DNA of 51,398 bases, taken from contig REDW01000043.1 of assembly GCA_007693325.1 (NCBI GenBank), forward strand, positions 1 to 51,398, written 5' to 3'. A program made the position numbers and the translations under genes. Under the pieces are notes generated by a model that was given only the letters and a program-made list of their open reading frames with translations, was not told the DNA's origin and did not search any database. This document shows positions 34,141-41,642 of the stretch, in pieces; position 1 is the stretch's first letter; the number at the start of each line of letters is the position of its first letter. The DNA is from Spirochaetaceae bacterium. GTDB lineage: Bacteria > Spirochaetota > Spirochaetia > DSM-27196 > PWMO01.

Positions 34141-35169
34141 ATGAAACTGATAATCACAATAGCAGCAGTTCTCAGCGCTCTGGTGATGTTCTTCTATGGA
34201 GCGTATTACATCATCAATCCAGACACGCGCGCACCCCAGATTCTGGACCAGCTTTCAATTCCACACCCTGCGGTAATAGCTCACCGCGGCGCTTCAGTTG
34301 TGGCACCCGAGTCTACTACGCCGGCGTATGAGATTGCAGTGCGGCTCGGTTCGGACTATCTCGAAGCCGACGTGCAGCGCAGCGCCGACGGAGAGCTGAT
34401 TATCTTCCACGACTCCGATCTCAGGCGCACCTCAAACGTTAGCGAGCTTTTCCCGCGGCGACAGCACGACCCGGTCGGAAGTTTTACGCTGGCGGAGCTG
34501 AGAACGCTGGACTACGGCAGCTGGTTCAATCGGGCGTTTCCGCTGCAGGCACGACCGGAATACGAGGGGCTCGAGATCCTGACGCTGTGCGAGCTGATCG
34601 CTATAGCCGAATCCGGCGAGCATACCACCGGGCTCATACTCGAGAGCAAGCACCCTGAGCGATACCCCGGCATCGAGCAGCAGATCATCGACACGCTGCT
34701 GGCCGAAGGCTGGCTGAAGCAAACCGAGAGCGGCCGGGTATTTGATAGAGCCTCGGCCGGCAAAGCCGAACATACGCGTACCATCTTCTTCTCTTTCTCT
34801 CCAGCAAGTCTTCGCCGCTTCCAGGAGATCGCGCCGGAGATACCACGGCTATTGCTGATCAACGACACCATGATAACGCACCTGCGCTGGAGAAGCTGGC
34901 TGGAGGTTGCTGAACCGATAGCGCACGGGTTGGGCCTCAAGGGGTTCATGGCGTGGCCGTGGTACATCGCGGCAGCACACGAAAAACAGATGTTCGTCCT
35001 GCCGTATACCATCAATTACCTGTGGCAGATCAGAGTCCTGGCACAGTTCCAGGCAAGCGGATTCATAACCGACCGACCCGAGCTCGTGCTTGGCTTCCTG
35101 CAGCGGCTCCCGCAGCAACCGAATTCAGCGCCTGTTCGCGATGCGATTATCCCGGCAACACCTCGCTGA
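34141..35169 (+). CDS. Glycerophosphodiester phosphodiesterase
   Basis: A 342-residue GDPD of TIM-barrel type with an N-terminal hydrophobic anchor or signal (about 1-22), so it probably acts in the periplasm. AHRGASVVAPEST carries the catalytic His48, followed by EADVQ and the second catalytic His in IFHDSDLRRTSN near 91. It cleaves glycerophosphodiesters to glycerol 3-phosphate and an alcohol. It is probably co-transcribed with the LtaS-like gene and could recycle or trim glycerol-phosphate polymers. Confidence 0.9.
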   Translation: MKLIITIAAVLSALVMFFYGAYYIINPDTRAPQILDQLSIPHPAVIAHRGASVVAPESTTPAYEIAVRLGSDYLEADVQRSADGELIIFHDSDLRRTSNVSELFPRRQHDPVGSFTLAELRTLDYGSWFNRAFPLQARPEYEGLEILTLCELIAIAESGEHTTGLILESKHPERYPGIEQQIIDTLLAEGWLKQTESGRVFDRASAGKAEHTRTIFFSFSPASLRRFQEIAPEIPRLLLINDTMITHLRWRSWLEVAEPIAHGLGLKGFMAWPWYIAAAHEKQMFVLPYTINYLWQIRVLAQFQASGFITDRPELVLGFLQRLPQQPNSAPVRDAIIPATPR

Positions 35170-35193
35170 CCAGTTCCTACAGCCTTCAATACC

Positions 35194-35213
35194 TGCTATA
35201 TTTGCGCAGGCTT
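35194..35213 (+). promoter_or_regulatory. Extended -10 promoter of the antiporter operon
   Basis: TGCTATATT (35194-35202) is an extended -10 box. A weak -35 (TTCCTA) lies 17 nt further up. The ATG of the first antiporter gene follows 11 nt after the box, giving a predicted leader of about 4 nt. Confidence 0.45.
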
Positions 35214-35705
35214 ATGAGACGTCTGTTGCATCATATCAGCATGATGGCCGTATTCGCGGTTGTCTGGATCATCCTGGAAGAGCAATTCTCACTGACAACG
35301 GTAGCAGTTGGCTCCCTGATCGGGCTGCTGACCATGATTGTAACCAACCGCTACGTTCTGCGGGCCGACTACGAGTCCGACTACCGGCTTGGACTGTGGG
35401 TTGGCGTCAAATACGTGGTTTCGCTGATTATCCAGATCTACGTCGCTGGCATTCAGGCGCTGATCAAGGTGCTGCGCGGCCAGGTTCATGTGGGCATCGT
35501 AGACGTTCACACCACCCTCGAGAGTGACTTTCACATTGCGCTGTTGGCCAATTCGATCACGCTCACTCCCGGCACGGTAACACTCGAGCGCAACGGTAAC
35601 TACCTCAAGGTCATCTGGATCGATTGTGTGACCACCGACCCCGAAGTAGCGGGGCCTATGATCAAGCAGAACTTCGAGCGCATGATATCGGGAGGCAAAT
35701 CGTGA
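35214..35705 (+). CDS. mrpE: Na+/H+ antiporter subunit E (MrpE/MbhA type)
   Basis: A 163-residue membrane protein, first of the antiporter operon. Hydrophobic segments fill residues 1-80, and the family block VHTTLESDFHIALLANSITL with LTPGTVTLE is present. The C-terminus is cytosolic. MrpE/MbhA subunits stabilise the small-subunit end of multisubunit cation/proton antiporters. The ATG at 35214 lies directly after an extended -10 box. It overlaps the next gene by GTGA. Confidence 0.9.
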   Translation: MRRLLHHISMMAVFAVVWIILEEQFSLTTVAVGSLIGLLTMIVTNRYVLRADYESDYRLGLWVGVKYVVSLIIQIYVAGIQALIKVLRGQVHVGIVDVHTTLESDFHIALLANSITLTPGTVTLERNGNYLKVIWIDCVTTDPEVAGPMIKQNFERMISGGKS

Positions 35706-35959
35706 GTTTCTACGACGCGGTGCTGCTGGCGCTGGCACTGCTTACCATCGGCGGGATCATCCGCGTGGTGGTGGGCCCGACTATCTGGGATCGTCTGCTG
35801 GGGCTCAATCTCATTTCCTCCAAGATCATCATGGCGATCATTGTCTTTGCGCTGATGATTCAGCGCACATTCCTGCTCGATATCGCTATAGTCTACGCTC
35901 TGCTCGGTTTCATCGGCAGTGTGCTGATAGCGCGATTCATAGAACGGAAGGGCGAATGA
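35702..35959 (+). CDS. mrpF: Na+/H+ antiporter subunit F (MrpF/MbhB type)
   Basis: An 85-residue protein with three membrane helices. IIRVVVGPTIWDRLLGLNLI is the MrpF signature (R-x-x-x-G-P-x-x-x-D-R), followed by FLLDIAIVYALLGFIG. GTG start overlaps mrpE by GTGA, and the end overlaps mrpG by ATGA. It is one of the small subunits thought to line the sodium path in Mrp and Mbh complexes. Confidence 0.92.
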   Translation: MSFYDAVLLALALLTIGGIIRVVVGPTIWDRLLGLNLISSKIIMAIIVFALMIQRTFLLDIAIVYALLGFIGSVLIARFIERKGE

Positions 35960-36273
35960 TGGCTCAGGCAGCACACCTGATCGGTCAGATTCTGATCGGA
36001 ATTGGCCTGGTATTCATGGCATTCGGCATCTACAGTGTATTGCGATTCAGAGATTTCTACTCACGCGTGGTGATCACGGCCAAGGTGGATACCGTCGGCT
36101 TTCTGACCCTGATCTTCGGTGCCATGCTGATTGAGGGGTTCAGCTACTTCACGCTGAAGCTTGCACTGATTGTGGTCTTCGAGCTGCTGACCAGTCCAAT
36201 CTCCACTCACTCGATTGCGCACTCGGCCTACGCCAGCGGCTACAAGATCAGAAAGGACGTTCGAATTGATTGA
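35956..36273 (+). CDS. mrpG: Na+/H+ antiporter subunit G (MrpG/MbhC type)
   Basis: A 105-residue protein with three membrane helices. FGIYSVLRFRDFYSRVVIT and AKVDTVGFLTLI followed by LTSPISTHSIAHSAY are MrpG/PhaG signatures. It starts with ATGATG overlapping the mrpF stop. Its own stop overlaps the TTG start of the next gene by 8 nt. Confidence 0.92.
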   Translation: MMAQAAHLIGQILIGIGLVFMAFGIYSVLRFRDFYSRVVITAKVDTVGFLTLIFGAMLIEGFSYFTLKLALIVVFELLTSPISTHSIAHSAYASGYKIRKDVRID

Positions 36274-36829
36274 GGCAATTCTTCTGCTGCTGTTGATTCT
36301 GCTGGCGATCGTTGCGGTTGAGACTCAGATCCTGCGCATGGCGGTGGTGTTCCTCGGAATTTTTTCGCTGTTGCTCTCGTTTCTCTACCTGTACTACGGC
36401 GCGCCGGACGTCGCTATTGCCGAAGCGGTTATGGCAAGCGGTCTGGTGACGCTGCTCTACCTGACAGCGCTCAAACGCTACCGGGTCTACAACATCTGTT
36501 TCACCAACCAGATGTTTCGCGAGGTCGATGATCGATACATCGTAGAGGGTACGCGCCGCGGGCAACTGCTGCACGAAGTCGAACAGTTCTGCATTTCCAA
36601 AGAACTCGAACCGCAGATTGTCTTCACACCCGAAGACCTCGAGACACTGATGGGAACGCGCAAGTATGACCTCATCATCCGCCAGGAAGGCGATCAGCTG
36701 ACAATTTACGGCAGTCAGGAGAACTACTTTGTCGATGAACTCGAGATGCTGTTGATCCTGCGTTACCAGGACCTGAATACCAGGTTCATGCGCTACGCTG
36801 AAGACGGCAGCTTTGTGGAGGAGTCCTGA
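36266..36829 (+). CDS. MbhD-type (MrpA C-terminal, DUF4040) subunit fused to a soluble domain
   Basis: A 187-residue protein. The first 75 or so residues are three membrane helices with YLYYGAPDVAIAEAVMASGL, the DUF4040 signature found in MbhD and near the C-terminus of MrpA. The remaining 110 residues are soluble and acidic, running from YNICFTNQMFREVDDRYI through IVFTPEDLETLMGTRKYD to the end. I do not recognise this part; typical MbhD proteins are about 90-100 residues and lack it. The TTG start at 36266 follows AAGGAC. GGAGGAG at its end serves the next gene. Confidence 0.8.
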   Translation: MIEAILLLLLILLAIVAVETQILRMAVVFLGIFSLLLSFLYLYYGAPDVAIAEAVMASGLVTLLYLTALKRYRVYNICFTNQMFREVDDRYIVEGTRRGQLLHEVEQFCISKELEPQIVFTPEDLETLMGTRKYDLIIRQEGDQLTIYGSQENYFVDELEMLLILRYQDLNTRFMRYAEDGSFVEES

Positions 36830-37090
36830 ATGCGGCAGGTAGCGCTCACCGTTTTTGTGGTTCTCCTGATGGGATTGGTACTCTTCATCGCCAACGGCCA
36901 CCGAGAGATACTGGATAACGAAGTATCGGCCTACTACCTGCAGAATTTCACCAGCGATACCGGTGCCGGCAACGCAGTGGCGGCCATCTATTTAAACTAC
37001 CGCATGTACGACACCATCTTTGAGGCGCTGATCCTGATCACCAGCATCATCGGCATGCTGCACTTCTTCAAAGCCGGAGGCAACAAGTGA
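36830..37090 (+). CDS. MbhE-type antiporter subunit (MrpA extreme C-terminus)
   Basis: An 86-residue protein with two membrane helices (about 5-22 and 62-80) separated by a polar loop with NGHREILDNEVSAYYLQN. NAVAAIYLNYRMYDTIFEAL is the conserved block (N-x-V-x-x-I-x-x-x-Y-R-x-x-D-T) seen in MbhE and in the last part of MrpA. The ATG directly follows the previous stop, with GGAGGAG upstream. It overlaps mrpB by GTGA. Confidence 0.85.
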   Translation: MRQVALTVFVVLLMGLVLFIANGHREILDNEVSAYYLQNFTSDTGAGNAVAAIYLNYRMYDTIFEALILITSIIGMLHFFKAGGNK

Positions 37091-37473
37091 AGCAGAAAGC
37101 ATCGATTGTTTCGAGCATCACCGGTTTGCTCTATCCGTTCATCATCGTGTTCGGAATCTACGTTATCCTCAACGGTCACGACACACCCGGCGGCGGCTTT
37201 CAGGGCGGTGCAATCCTGGCGGTGCTGTTTATTGGACGCTACATTGTAGCCCATACCGATGACTTCAATATTGGGCGTGCTCACAATACCGAGAAGGCGC
37301 TGCTGGTCGTGCTCATCCTGGTTCCGGTTGTCTTTGTCTTCGGCTCGCTCAGCCGCCGGTTCCCGCAGTACAACCAGGTCTATCTGGTGTTCATGAACCT
37401 GCTTATCGGCTTCAAGGTGGCTCTGGGACTGACGGTTGTCGTGTTTCGTTACGCGTTCTACGAGGATCGATGA
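37087..37473 (+). CDS. mrpB: Na+/H+ antiporter subunit B (MrpB/MbhF type)
   Basis: A 128-residue membrane protein with about four helices. LYPFIIVFGIYVILNGHDTP and GGGFQGGAILA carry the family signature (G-H-x-x-P-G-G-G-F-Q-G-G). The C-terminal half LMNLLIGFKVALGLTVVV-like segment (MNLLIGFKVALG) is also typical. GTG start with GTGA overlap of the previous gene. The next gene begins 2 nt after its stop. Confidence 0.93.
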   Translation: MKQKASIVSSITGLLYPFIIVFGIYVILNGHDTPGGGFQGGAILAVLFIGRYIVAHTDDFNIGRAHNTEKALLVVLILVPVVFVFGSLSRRFPQYNQVYLVFMNLLIGFKVALGLTVVVFRYAFYEDR

Positions 37474-37474
37474 C

Positions 37475-37822
37475 GTGCAGTACATAACCGCACAGAACGT
37501 CAGCCTGGTGCTGTTCTTCATTGGACTATACGGGGTGCTGGTCAAGCGCAACATCATCAAGACGATTGTCTCGGTCAATATTATGGACTTTGGTGCAATC
37601 CTGTTCCTGATAACAGTTAACTATAAGCCGGGAAGCATCCCGCCGATTGGCAGCACCGAAATTGAGCGAATGGCCGATCCGTTGCCGCAGGCGCTGATGA
37701 TCACTGCGATTGTGATTGGCATTTCGGTCACCGCCGTCAGTTTGACTATCTTCATCAGTCTCTTCCGCAAGCACGGAACCGCTGACTGGGAGAACGTCAT
37801 CAAGCGGATACAGAAACGATGA
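37475..37822 (+). CDS. mrpC: Na+/H+ antiporter subunit C (MrpC/MbhG, NuoK-like)
   Basis: A 115-residue, three-helix subunit homologous to NuoK. VLFFIGLYGVLVKRNIIKTI and ADPLPQALMITAIVIGISVT are MrpC/NuoK signatures. GTG start at 37475 follows GAGGA. It overlaps the next gene by ATGA. In complex I the equivalent subunit carries conserved glutamates in the proton path; the usual glutamate of helix 2 is not obvious here, as is common in MrpC. Confidence 0.92.
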   Translation: MQYITAQNVSLVLFFIGLYGVLVKRNIIKTIVSVNIMDFGAILFLITVNYKPGSIPPIGSTEIERMADPLPQALMITAIVIGISVTAVSLTIFISLFRKHGTADWENVIKRIQKR

Positions 37823-39492
37823 TACCGCTCTACGCTCTGGTTATTTTGCCGGTCCTGGCCGCAACCGCCGGGTACTTCCTGCCGCGCTCGATCTATAAGC
37901 ACGTTCTGATTCTAGTCCAACTGGTACACCTGCTGATGGTTGTGCTGGTCTTCATCGAGGTAAGGACCGGCGGTGTAATACGCCACTACGTCGGCGGTTG
38001 GAGCGACGGCATCGGTATCGCCCTGGTAGCCGATACGCTTTCGATAACCATGGTACTGCTCGCCTCGCTGTTGTTCCTGTTGCTGTTCCTGTTCAACTAC
38101 GGCAAGCGCTATATGGACAATATCTTTCAGTTCCTGTTCATCCTGCTGCAGGGCGTCAGCATTGGCGTCTTCCTGGCCGGCGACCTCTTCCACGTCTACG
38201 TACTGATCGAGCTGACAACAATCACCATCAGTATTCTGATAATGTACAAGCGCGACAAACAGGCGCTGTATGACGGCCTGCTCTACATCCTGCTGAACCT
38301 CTTCGGCGTGACGTTCTTTCTGCTGGGAGTAGGATTCATTTACAAGACTTTCGGTGTGCTCGACATGGCGCTGATAGCCGAACGAATCCAGCTGCTCGAT
38401 GACACCCGCGGCCTGGCGCTACCGTACGCGCTGCTGCTTTCGGCCATCGGCCTGAAGGCCGCTATCCTGCCGCTGTTCAGCTGGTTGCCGAGCGCGCACG
38501 GGGCGCTGACCGCGCCCTCGGCGGTATCCGCGGTGCTGTCTGGCTTGCAGGTCAAAGTCGGTATCTTCCTCTTTCTGCGCGTGCAGTGGGTCTTCTCGGG
38601 CGTCTTTGAGACAACCGGTTTCTTCTTTGTTGTGGCGCTGCTGACCGCGGTTGCCGGCTTCACAATTGCTCTGGTGCACCACGACGTGAAGCTGATCCTG
38701 GCCTTCTCCACGGTTTCGCAGATCGGCCTGATCATGATGGGCCTCAACGCCGGCACCGAGGTTGCGTACTTCGGCAGCGTATTCCACATCATCAACCACG
38801 CGCTGTTCAAGGCGCTGTTGTTCATCACCGCCGGAGTCATAACCCACGCGGTTGGCACGCGCGACATCACCCGCATCAGAAACATTGCGCCCAAAGCTCC
38901 GCTGTTCGCCGTTGCAACGCTGCTCGCAATGCTGGGCATCACCGGGGGGCCGTTTTTCAACGGCAGCGTCTCCAAGTACCTGATCCAGGCGGGTCTTGCC
39001 GGACAGCCTGGAGAAGTCCTGATTTACATCGTGAATCTCGGCACAATCATGGTCTTTGTCAAGTACGCCCAGATGTACCTGCCGCGCCGTAATCCGGCGG
39101 CGTCGCAGCAAGCCGCGGATGAGGGGGTCGGAGACGTTGTGGTAGAGACCGAGCCCCACGGTGCAGAACAACCGATACCGGGCCGAGCGTTTGCGATGAA
39201 GGCCGTTGCACTGCTTATCGGAGCGGTCTGCCTGGCCGCCGGCGTCCTGGCTGCCCCGTTGATGCGGCTGCTGTTTGACCACGACCTGCCGGTCTCGGGA
39301 GCGTTCTACCTTGAGAAGACGCTTATCTATGTTGTTACCCTGGCAATTGGCATTGCGCTGTACTACGGCGTGGTGCACCGCAGCCGCTTCCTGGTTGCCG
39401 TACGCGAGTATCGATTCACGTTCAACACCATCTGTCTACTCTACACTGGCTTCTTTGCTTCGTTACTCTGCTACACCTATATCTTTGCCTGA
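37819..39492 (+). CDS. mrpD: Na+/H+ antiporter subunit D (MrpD/MbhH, NuoL/M/N-like)
   Basis: A 557-residue, roughly 14-helix ion-translocating subunit, the only large one in this operon. Glu131 in YVLIELTTI and Lys213 in AIGLKAAILP match the functionally essential Glu137 and Lys219 of MrpD. LPSAHGALTAPSAVSAVLSG and HHDVKLILAFSTVSQIG are family signatures. A hydrophilic insertion near residues 420-455 (RNPAASQQAADEGVG onward) lengthens it beyond the usual 490-500. No MrpA N-terminal NuoL-like subunit is encoded, so the complex would have a single large subunit as in Mbh. The operon appears to end here. Confidence 0.93.
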   Translation: MIPLYALVILPVLAATAGYFLPRSIYKHVLILVQLVHLLMVVLVFIEVRTGGVIRHYVGGWSDGIGIALVADTLSITMVLLASLLFLLLFLFNYGKRYMDNIFQFLFILLQGVSIGVFLAGDLFHVYVLIELTTITISILIMYKRDKQALYDGLLYILLNLFGVTFFLLGVGFIYKTFGVLDMALIAERIQLLDDTRGLALPYALLLSAIGLKAAILPLFSWLPSAHGALTAPSAVSAVLSGLQVKVGIFLFLRVQWVFSGVFETTGFFFVVALLTAVAGFTIALVHHDVKLILAFSTVSQIGLIMMGLNAGTEVAYFGSVFHIINHALFKALLFITAGVITHAVGTRDITRIRNIAPKAPLFAVATLLAMLGITGGPFFNGSVSKYLIQAGLAGQPGEVLIYIVNLGTIMVFVKYAQMYLPRRNPAASQQAADEGVGDVVVETEPHGAEQPIPGRAFAMKAVALLIGAVCLAAGVLAAPLMRLLFDHDLPVSGAFYLEKTLIYVVTLAIGIALYYGVVHRSRFLVAVREYRFTFNTICLLYTGFFASLLCYTYIFA

Positions 39493-39493
39493 C

Positions 39494-39522
39494 TTGAAGG
39501 ATCGAAACTCGCGCCCTATACA
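39494..39522 (+). promoter_or_regulatory. Promoter of the 137-residue membrane protein gene
   Basis: TTGAAG (39494-39499), a 17-nt spacer and TATACA (39517-39522) follow the antiporter operon directly. The predicted leader is about 22 nt before the ATG at 39552. This suggests that the next gene is transcribed separately. Confidence 0.5.
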
Positions 39523-39551
39523 TTGTGCGCGCTTCAGGCTATGCTCGGGTT

Positions 39552-39965
39552 ATGGACTTCTTTGAATCGCAGCTGATCTCGCAGTTTGTTGCCGACAACT
39601 TCTACTGGCTTTTTCTGGGAATACTGGTGCTTAATCTTACCCAGCGCAAACACCAGAAGACCGCGCAGAAGAAGAGGCTGGCCACCCTCTACCTGGCGGT
39701 AGCTGCACTGGTTCTCTATTCTGCGGGGCAACTGGTACTCAACTACGAGGTGGGCGACATCTATCTCCTGCTGGTGCTGGTTATCGTAGTGGGCGTGATC
39801 ATGCGCTTCCGTGACCGCGTGTTTCCCTTTACCCTGCGCTGCGTTGAATCGGGTAAACGGCTCGATATGCACACCATTCTCTACCGCGATTCCAACACGC
39901 TGCCGGAGTTCGATGAGCGCGAGCCCGAACCTGAGCCCGAACCCGAGCAAGACTCCCAGCCCTAA
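39552..39965 (+). CDS. Small membrane protein with EP-repeat tail, unknown function
   Basis: A 137-residue protein with about three membrane helices (residues 17-31, 45-64, 70-88) and a cytosolic tail that ends in alternating Glu-Pro (EREPEPEPEPEQDSQP). I do not recognise it. It follows the antiporter operon but seems to have its own promoter, and it does not resemble MbhI, the next gene in true Mbh operons. Its end overlaps the convergent DUF5668-like gene by 4 nt. Confidence 0.65.
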   Translation: MDFFESQLISQFVADNFYWLFLGILVLNLTQRKHQKTAQKKRLATLYLAVAALVLYSAGQLVLNYEVGDIYLLLVLVIVVGVIMRFRDRVFPFTLRCVESGKRLDMHTILYRDSNTLPEFDEREPEPEPEPEQDSQP

Positions 39966-40477
39966 CGGCGCACCAGGTGCAACACGATCAAGATGGCACC
40001 TGCCACCACAAACAGCGCCGGCCACCACAGCGCCACAAACTGAATGAAGTCCACACCGGCAATGCCAAGGCTGAAAACCAGGAATACCAGTGACAGCAGT
40101 GCAATCGCGCAGGCTGGAATAATCAGCGCCACCCGGTGAATAGGTGCTTTCTGCATCGCGTAGCCAAACAATGACAGCCCGGCGATAGTCATGAAGACCG
40201 GCCAGATCCGCGCCAGGGCAAAGCGCGTCAATACGGTGTTCATAAGCAGCACCAACGTTCCGCCCAGCGTGAGGAAGAAGCCGGAAAACACATACGATTC
40301 GCGTGCGTTGCGGAAGAAGACCGCGTACAGCATGCCCAGACCCGTAAGTATCAGCAAGACCGGCCAGAAGATCCCTGCAGCCGGCAAGTATCCGAACGTT
40401 CCCAGCAGCAGTAACGCACCGACGATGATCGATGCACACCCAAAGACAAGCAGCTTATTCTGTAATCCGTTCAGCAT
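39962..40477 (-). CDS. LiaF/DUF5668-like membrane protein
   Basis: A 171-residue protein of about six closely packed membrane helices with very short loops. Repeated FWPVLLILTGLGMLYAV, RIWPVFMTIAGLSLFGYA and LWWPALFVVAGAILIVLHLV segments resemble the 'WPhhhI..G' repeats of LiaF-type transmembrane (DUF5668) proteins. The C-terminal cell-wall-active domain of LiaF is absent. The function is unknown; relatives act in envelope-stress sensing. A good promoter lies upstream, sharing bases with the divergent lipoprotein promoter. Confidence 0.7.
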   Translation of the reverse strand: MLNGLQNKLLVFGCASIIVGALLLLGTFGYLPAAGIFWPVLLILTGLGMLYAVFFRNARESYVFSGFFLTLGGTLVLLMNTVLTRFALARIWPVFMTIAGLSLFGYAMQKAPIHRVALIIPACAIALLSLVFLVFSLGIAGVDFIQFVALWWPALFVVAGAILIVLHLVRR

Positions 40478-40491
40478 CCTGGCTCCGCGGC

Positions 40492-40521
40492 ATTATAACA
40501 GTTTGCCCGGAGGCTTGCCAA
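40492..40521 (-). promoter_or_regulatory. Promoter of the DUF5668-like gene
   Basis: On the minus strand TTGGCA (40521-40516), an 18-nt spacer and a perfect TATAAT (40497-40492) lie 14 nt before the ATG at 40477. The -35 box shares five bases with the -35 box of the divergent lipoprotein promoter. Confidence 0.6.
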
Positions 40522-40553
40522 CTCGCGCCGTGCGCGTTACACTCTACAGCAGT
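40515..40553 (+). promoter_or_regulatory. Lipoprotein gene promoter, short leader
   Basis: TTGCCA (40515-40520), a 17-nt spacer and TACACT (40538-40543) lie 10 nt before the ATG at 40554. No ribosome site is present. The -35 box overlaps that of the opposite promoter. Confidence 0.55.
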
Positions 40554-41600
40554 ATGCGTAGAACTCAGCGATTGACGTCCGTGTTCTTGACGGCGTTACT
40601 GTTGGTTGTGCTTCTGATATCGTGTGGCGGTGACAGCGACTACTACATCGTCGGTTCGTCCGAACAGCAGCAGGAGCTCCGCGAGCTGTTTCAGATCCTG
40701 GACAAGAACGGCGATGACGCTTCGGCGCGCGTAATCCCGCTCGAACATATTGCCGGGCATCTGCTGGAAGCGGGTTATCCTGAACGCATGCGGGTATTTC
40801 TGACGTCGCATGTTGAGACCAATCCCGAAGACCCGTACAACGCCTACTATCTGCTGCTGGTGGCACGTAACTACAATTCCGATGAAATGGCGCAGCATTA
40901 CTACCAACGCATTCTTGCCAACTACTCCGACTTGAGTGTTCGCGGCAAGTCGGTACACTTCAGCGCGTTGACCGAACTGTTACGCCTGACCGAGCAGCCG
41001 TCGGTTCGCATCCACTACTACCAGGATCTGCTCGATCGCTTTCGTGACAAAATCGACGTAGGGTCGACGTACTACTACATGGCCAAGACTCATGAAGAAC
41101 TCGGCGAATGGGATCAGGCATTTGCCGCGTATCGGCGCTTTCTCAATTACCCGGAAACGCGCATACTCGGCTCCCCCGAAGCGCATCGCCACGTCTACGA
41201 CCGTGTCAGTTTCTACGACAGCTCGCGTGACTGGACCATGGAGAGTCTCGAGTCGCTGGTGAGTACGCTGAAGAGTGCTATCTGGCGCCAGGACCTGCGC
41301 ACGCTGCTGCGCCACAAAGCAGACGAAAACTTCTTTGCGATGTCCTGGGAACAGGAAGAATACGATAGCAACAGCCAGATCGCGTTCAATCTGGGATCGT
41401 TCCTGCTGCGCTCGCGGGTGCGCTACGCTGAAGACCTCGAGATGAACTCCAACGCGCGCGAAGCCTACCTGCGGACCTGGGGCTGGTCACACCGCATTCG
41501 GACCTGGTATCTCTACTTCAGGCGGGTGGATTTCCCCGCAGATCCTGAGATTCACGGAAACTGGGAGTGGGCCGGGATATATTTCGGCGAGGCAATGTAA
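40554..41600 (+). CDS. Exported lipoprotein with TPR-like helical repeats
   Basis: A 348-residue lipoprotein. A basic start (MRRTQR), hydrophobic core and lipobox LLIS-C place the lipid-modified cysteine near residue 24. The mature part is alpha-helical. The segment RIHYYQDLLDRFRDKIDVGS and following TYYYMAKTHEELGEWDQAFA match tetratricopeptide repeats. The C-terminal 130 residues are Trp/Tyr-rich and unassigned. Probably a periplasm-facing scaffold; spirochaetes have many such lipoproteins. The ATG at 40554 is chosen because it gives the signal peptide and lies just after the promoter; a far longer upstream reading is spurious. Confidence 0.8.
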   Translation: MRRTQRLTSVFLTALLLVVLLISCGGDSDYYIVGSSEQQQELRELFQILDKNGDDASARVIPLEHIAGHLLEAGYPERMRVFLTSHVETNPEDPYNAYYLLLVARNYNSDEMAQHYYQRILANYSDLSVRGKSVHFSALTELLRLTEQPSVRIHYYQDLLDRFRDKIDVGSTYYYMAKTHEELGEWDQAFAAYRRFLNYPETRILGSPEAHRHVYDRVSFYDSSRDWTMESLESLVSTLKSAIWRQDLRTLLRHKADENFFAMSWEQEEYDSNSQIAFNLGSFLLRSRVRYAEDLEMNSNAREAYLRTWGWSHRIRTWYLYFRRVDFPADPEIHGNWEWAGIYFGEAM

Positions 41601-41642
41601 CACCGGAACCCGTTCACGCCGATAGTGTAGACTGAGACGCCA

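Noticed and set aside
39915-39955. Tandem repeat encoding Glu-Pro dipeptides
   Set aside because: It is a short low-complexity protein tail with mixed codons, not a repeat element in its own right.
39552-39965. MbhI homologue continuing the Mbh order
   Set aside because: It has its own promoter, three helices and an EP-rich tail, and lacks resemblance to MbhI; no hydrogenase genes follow.
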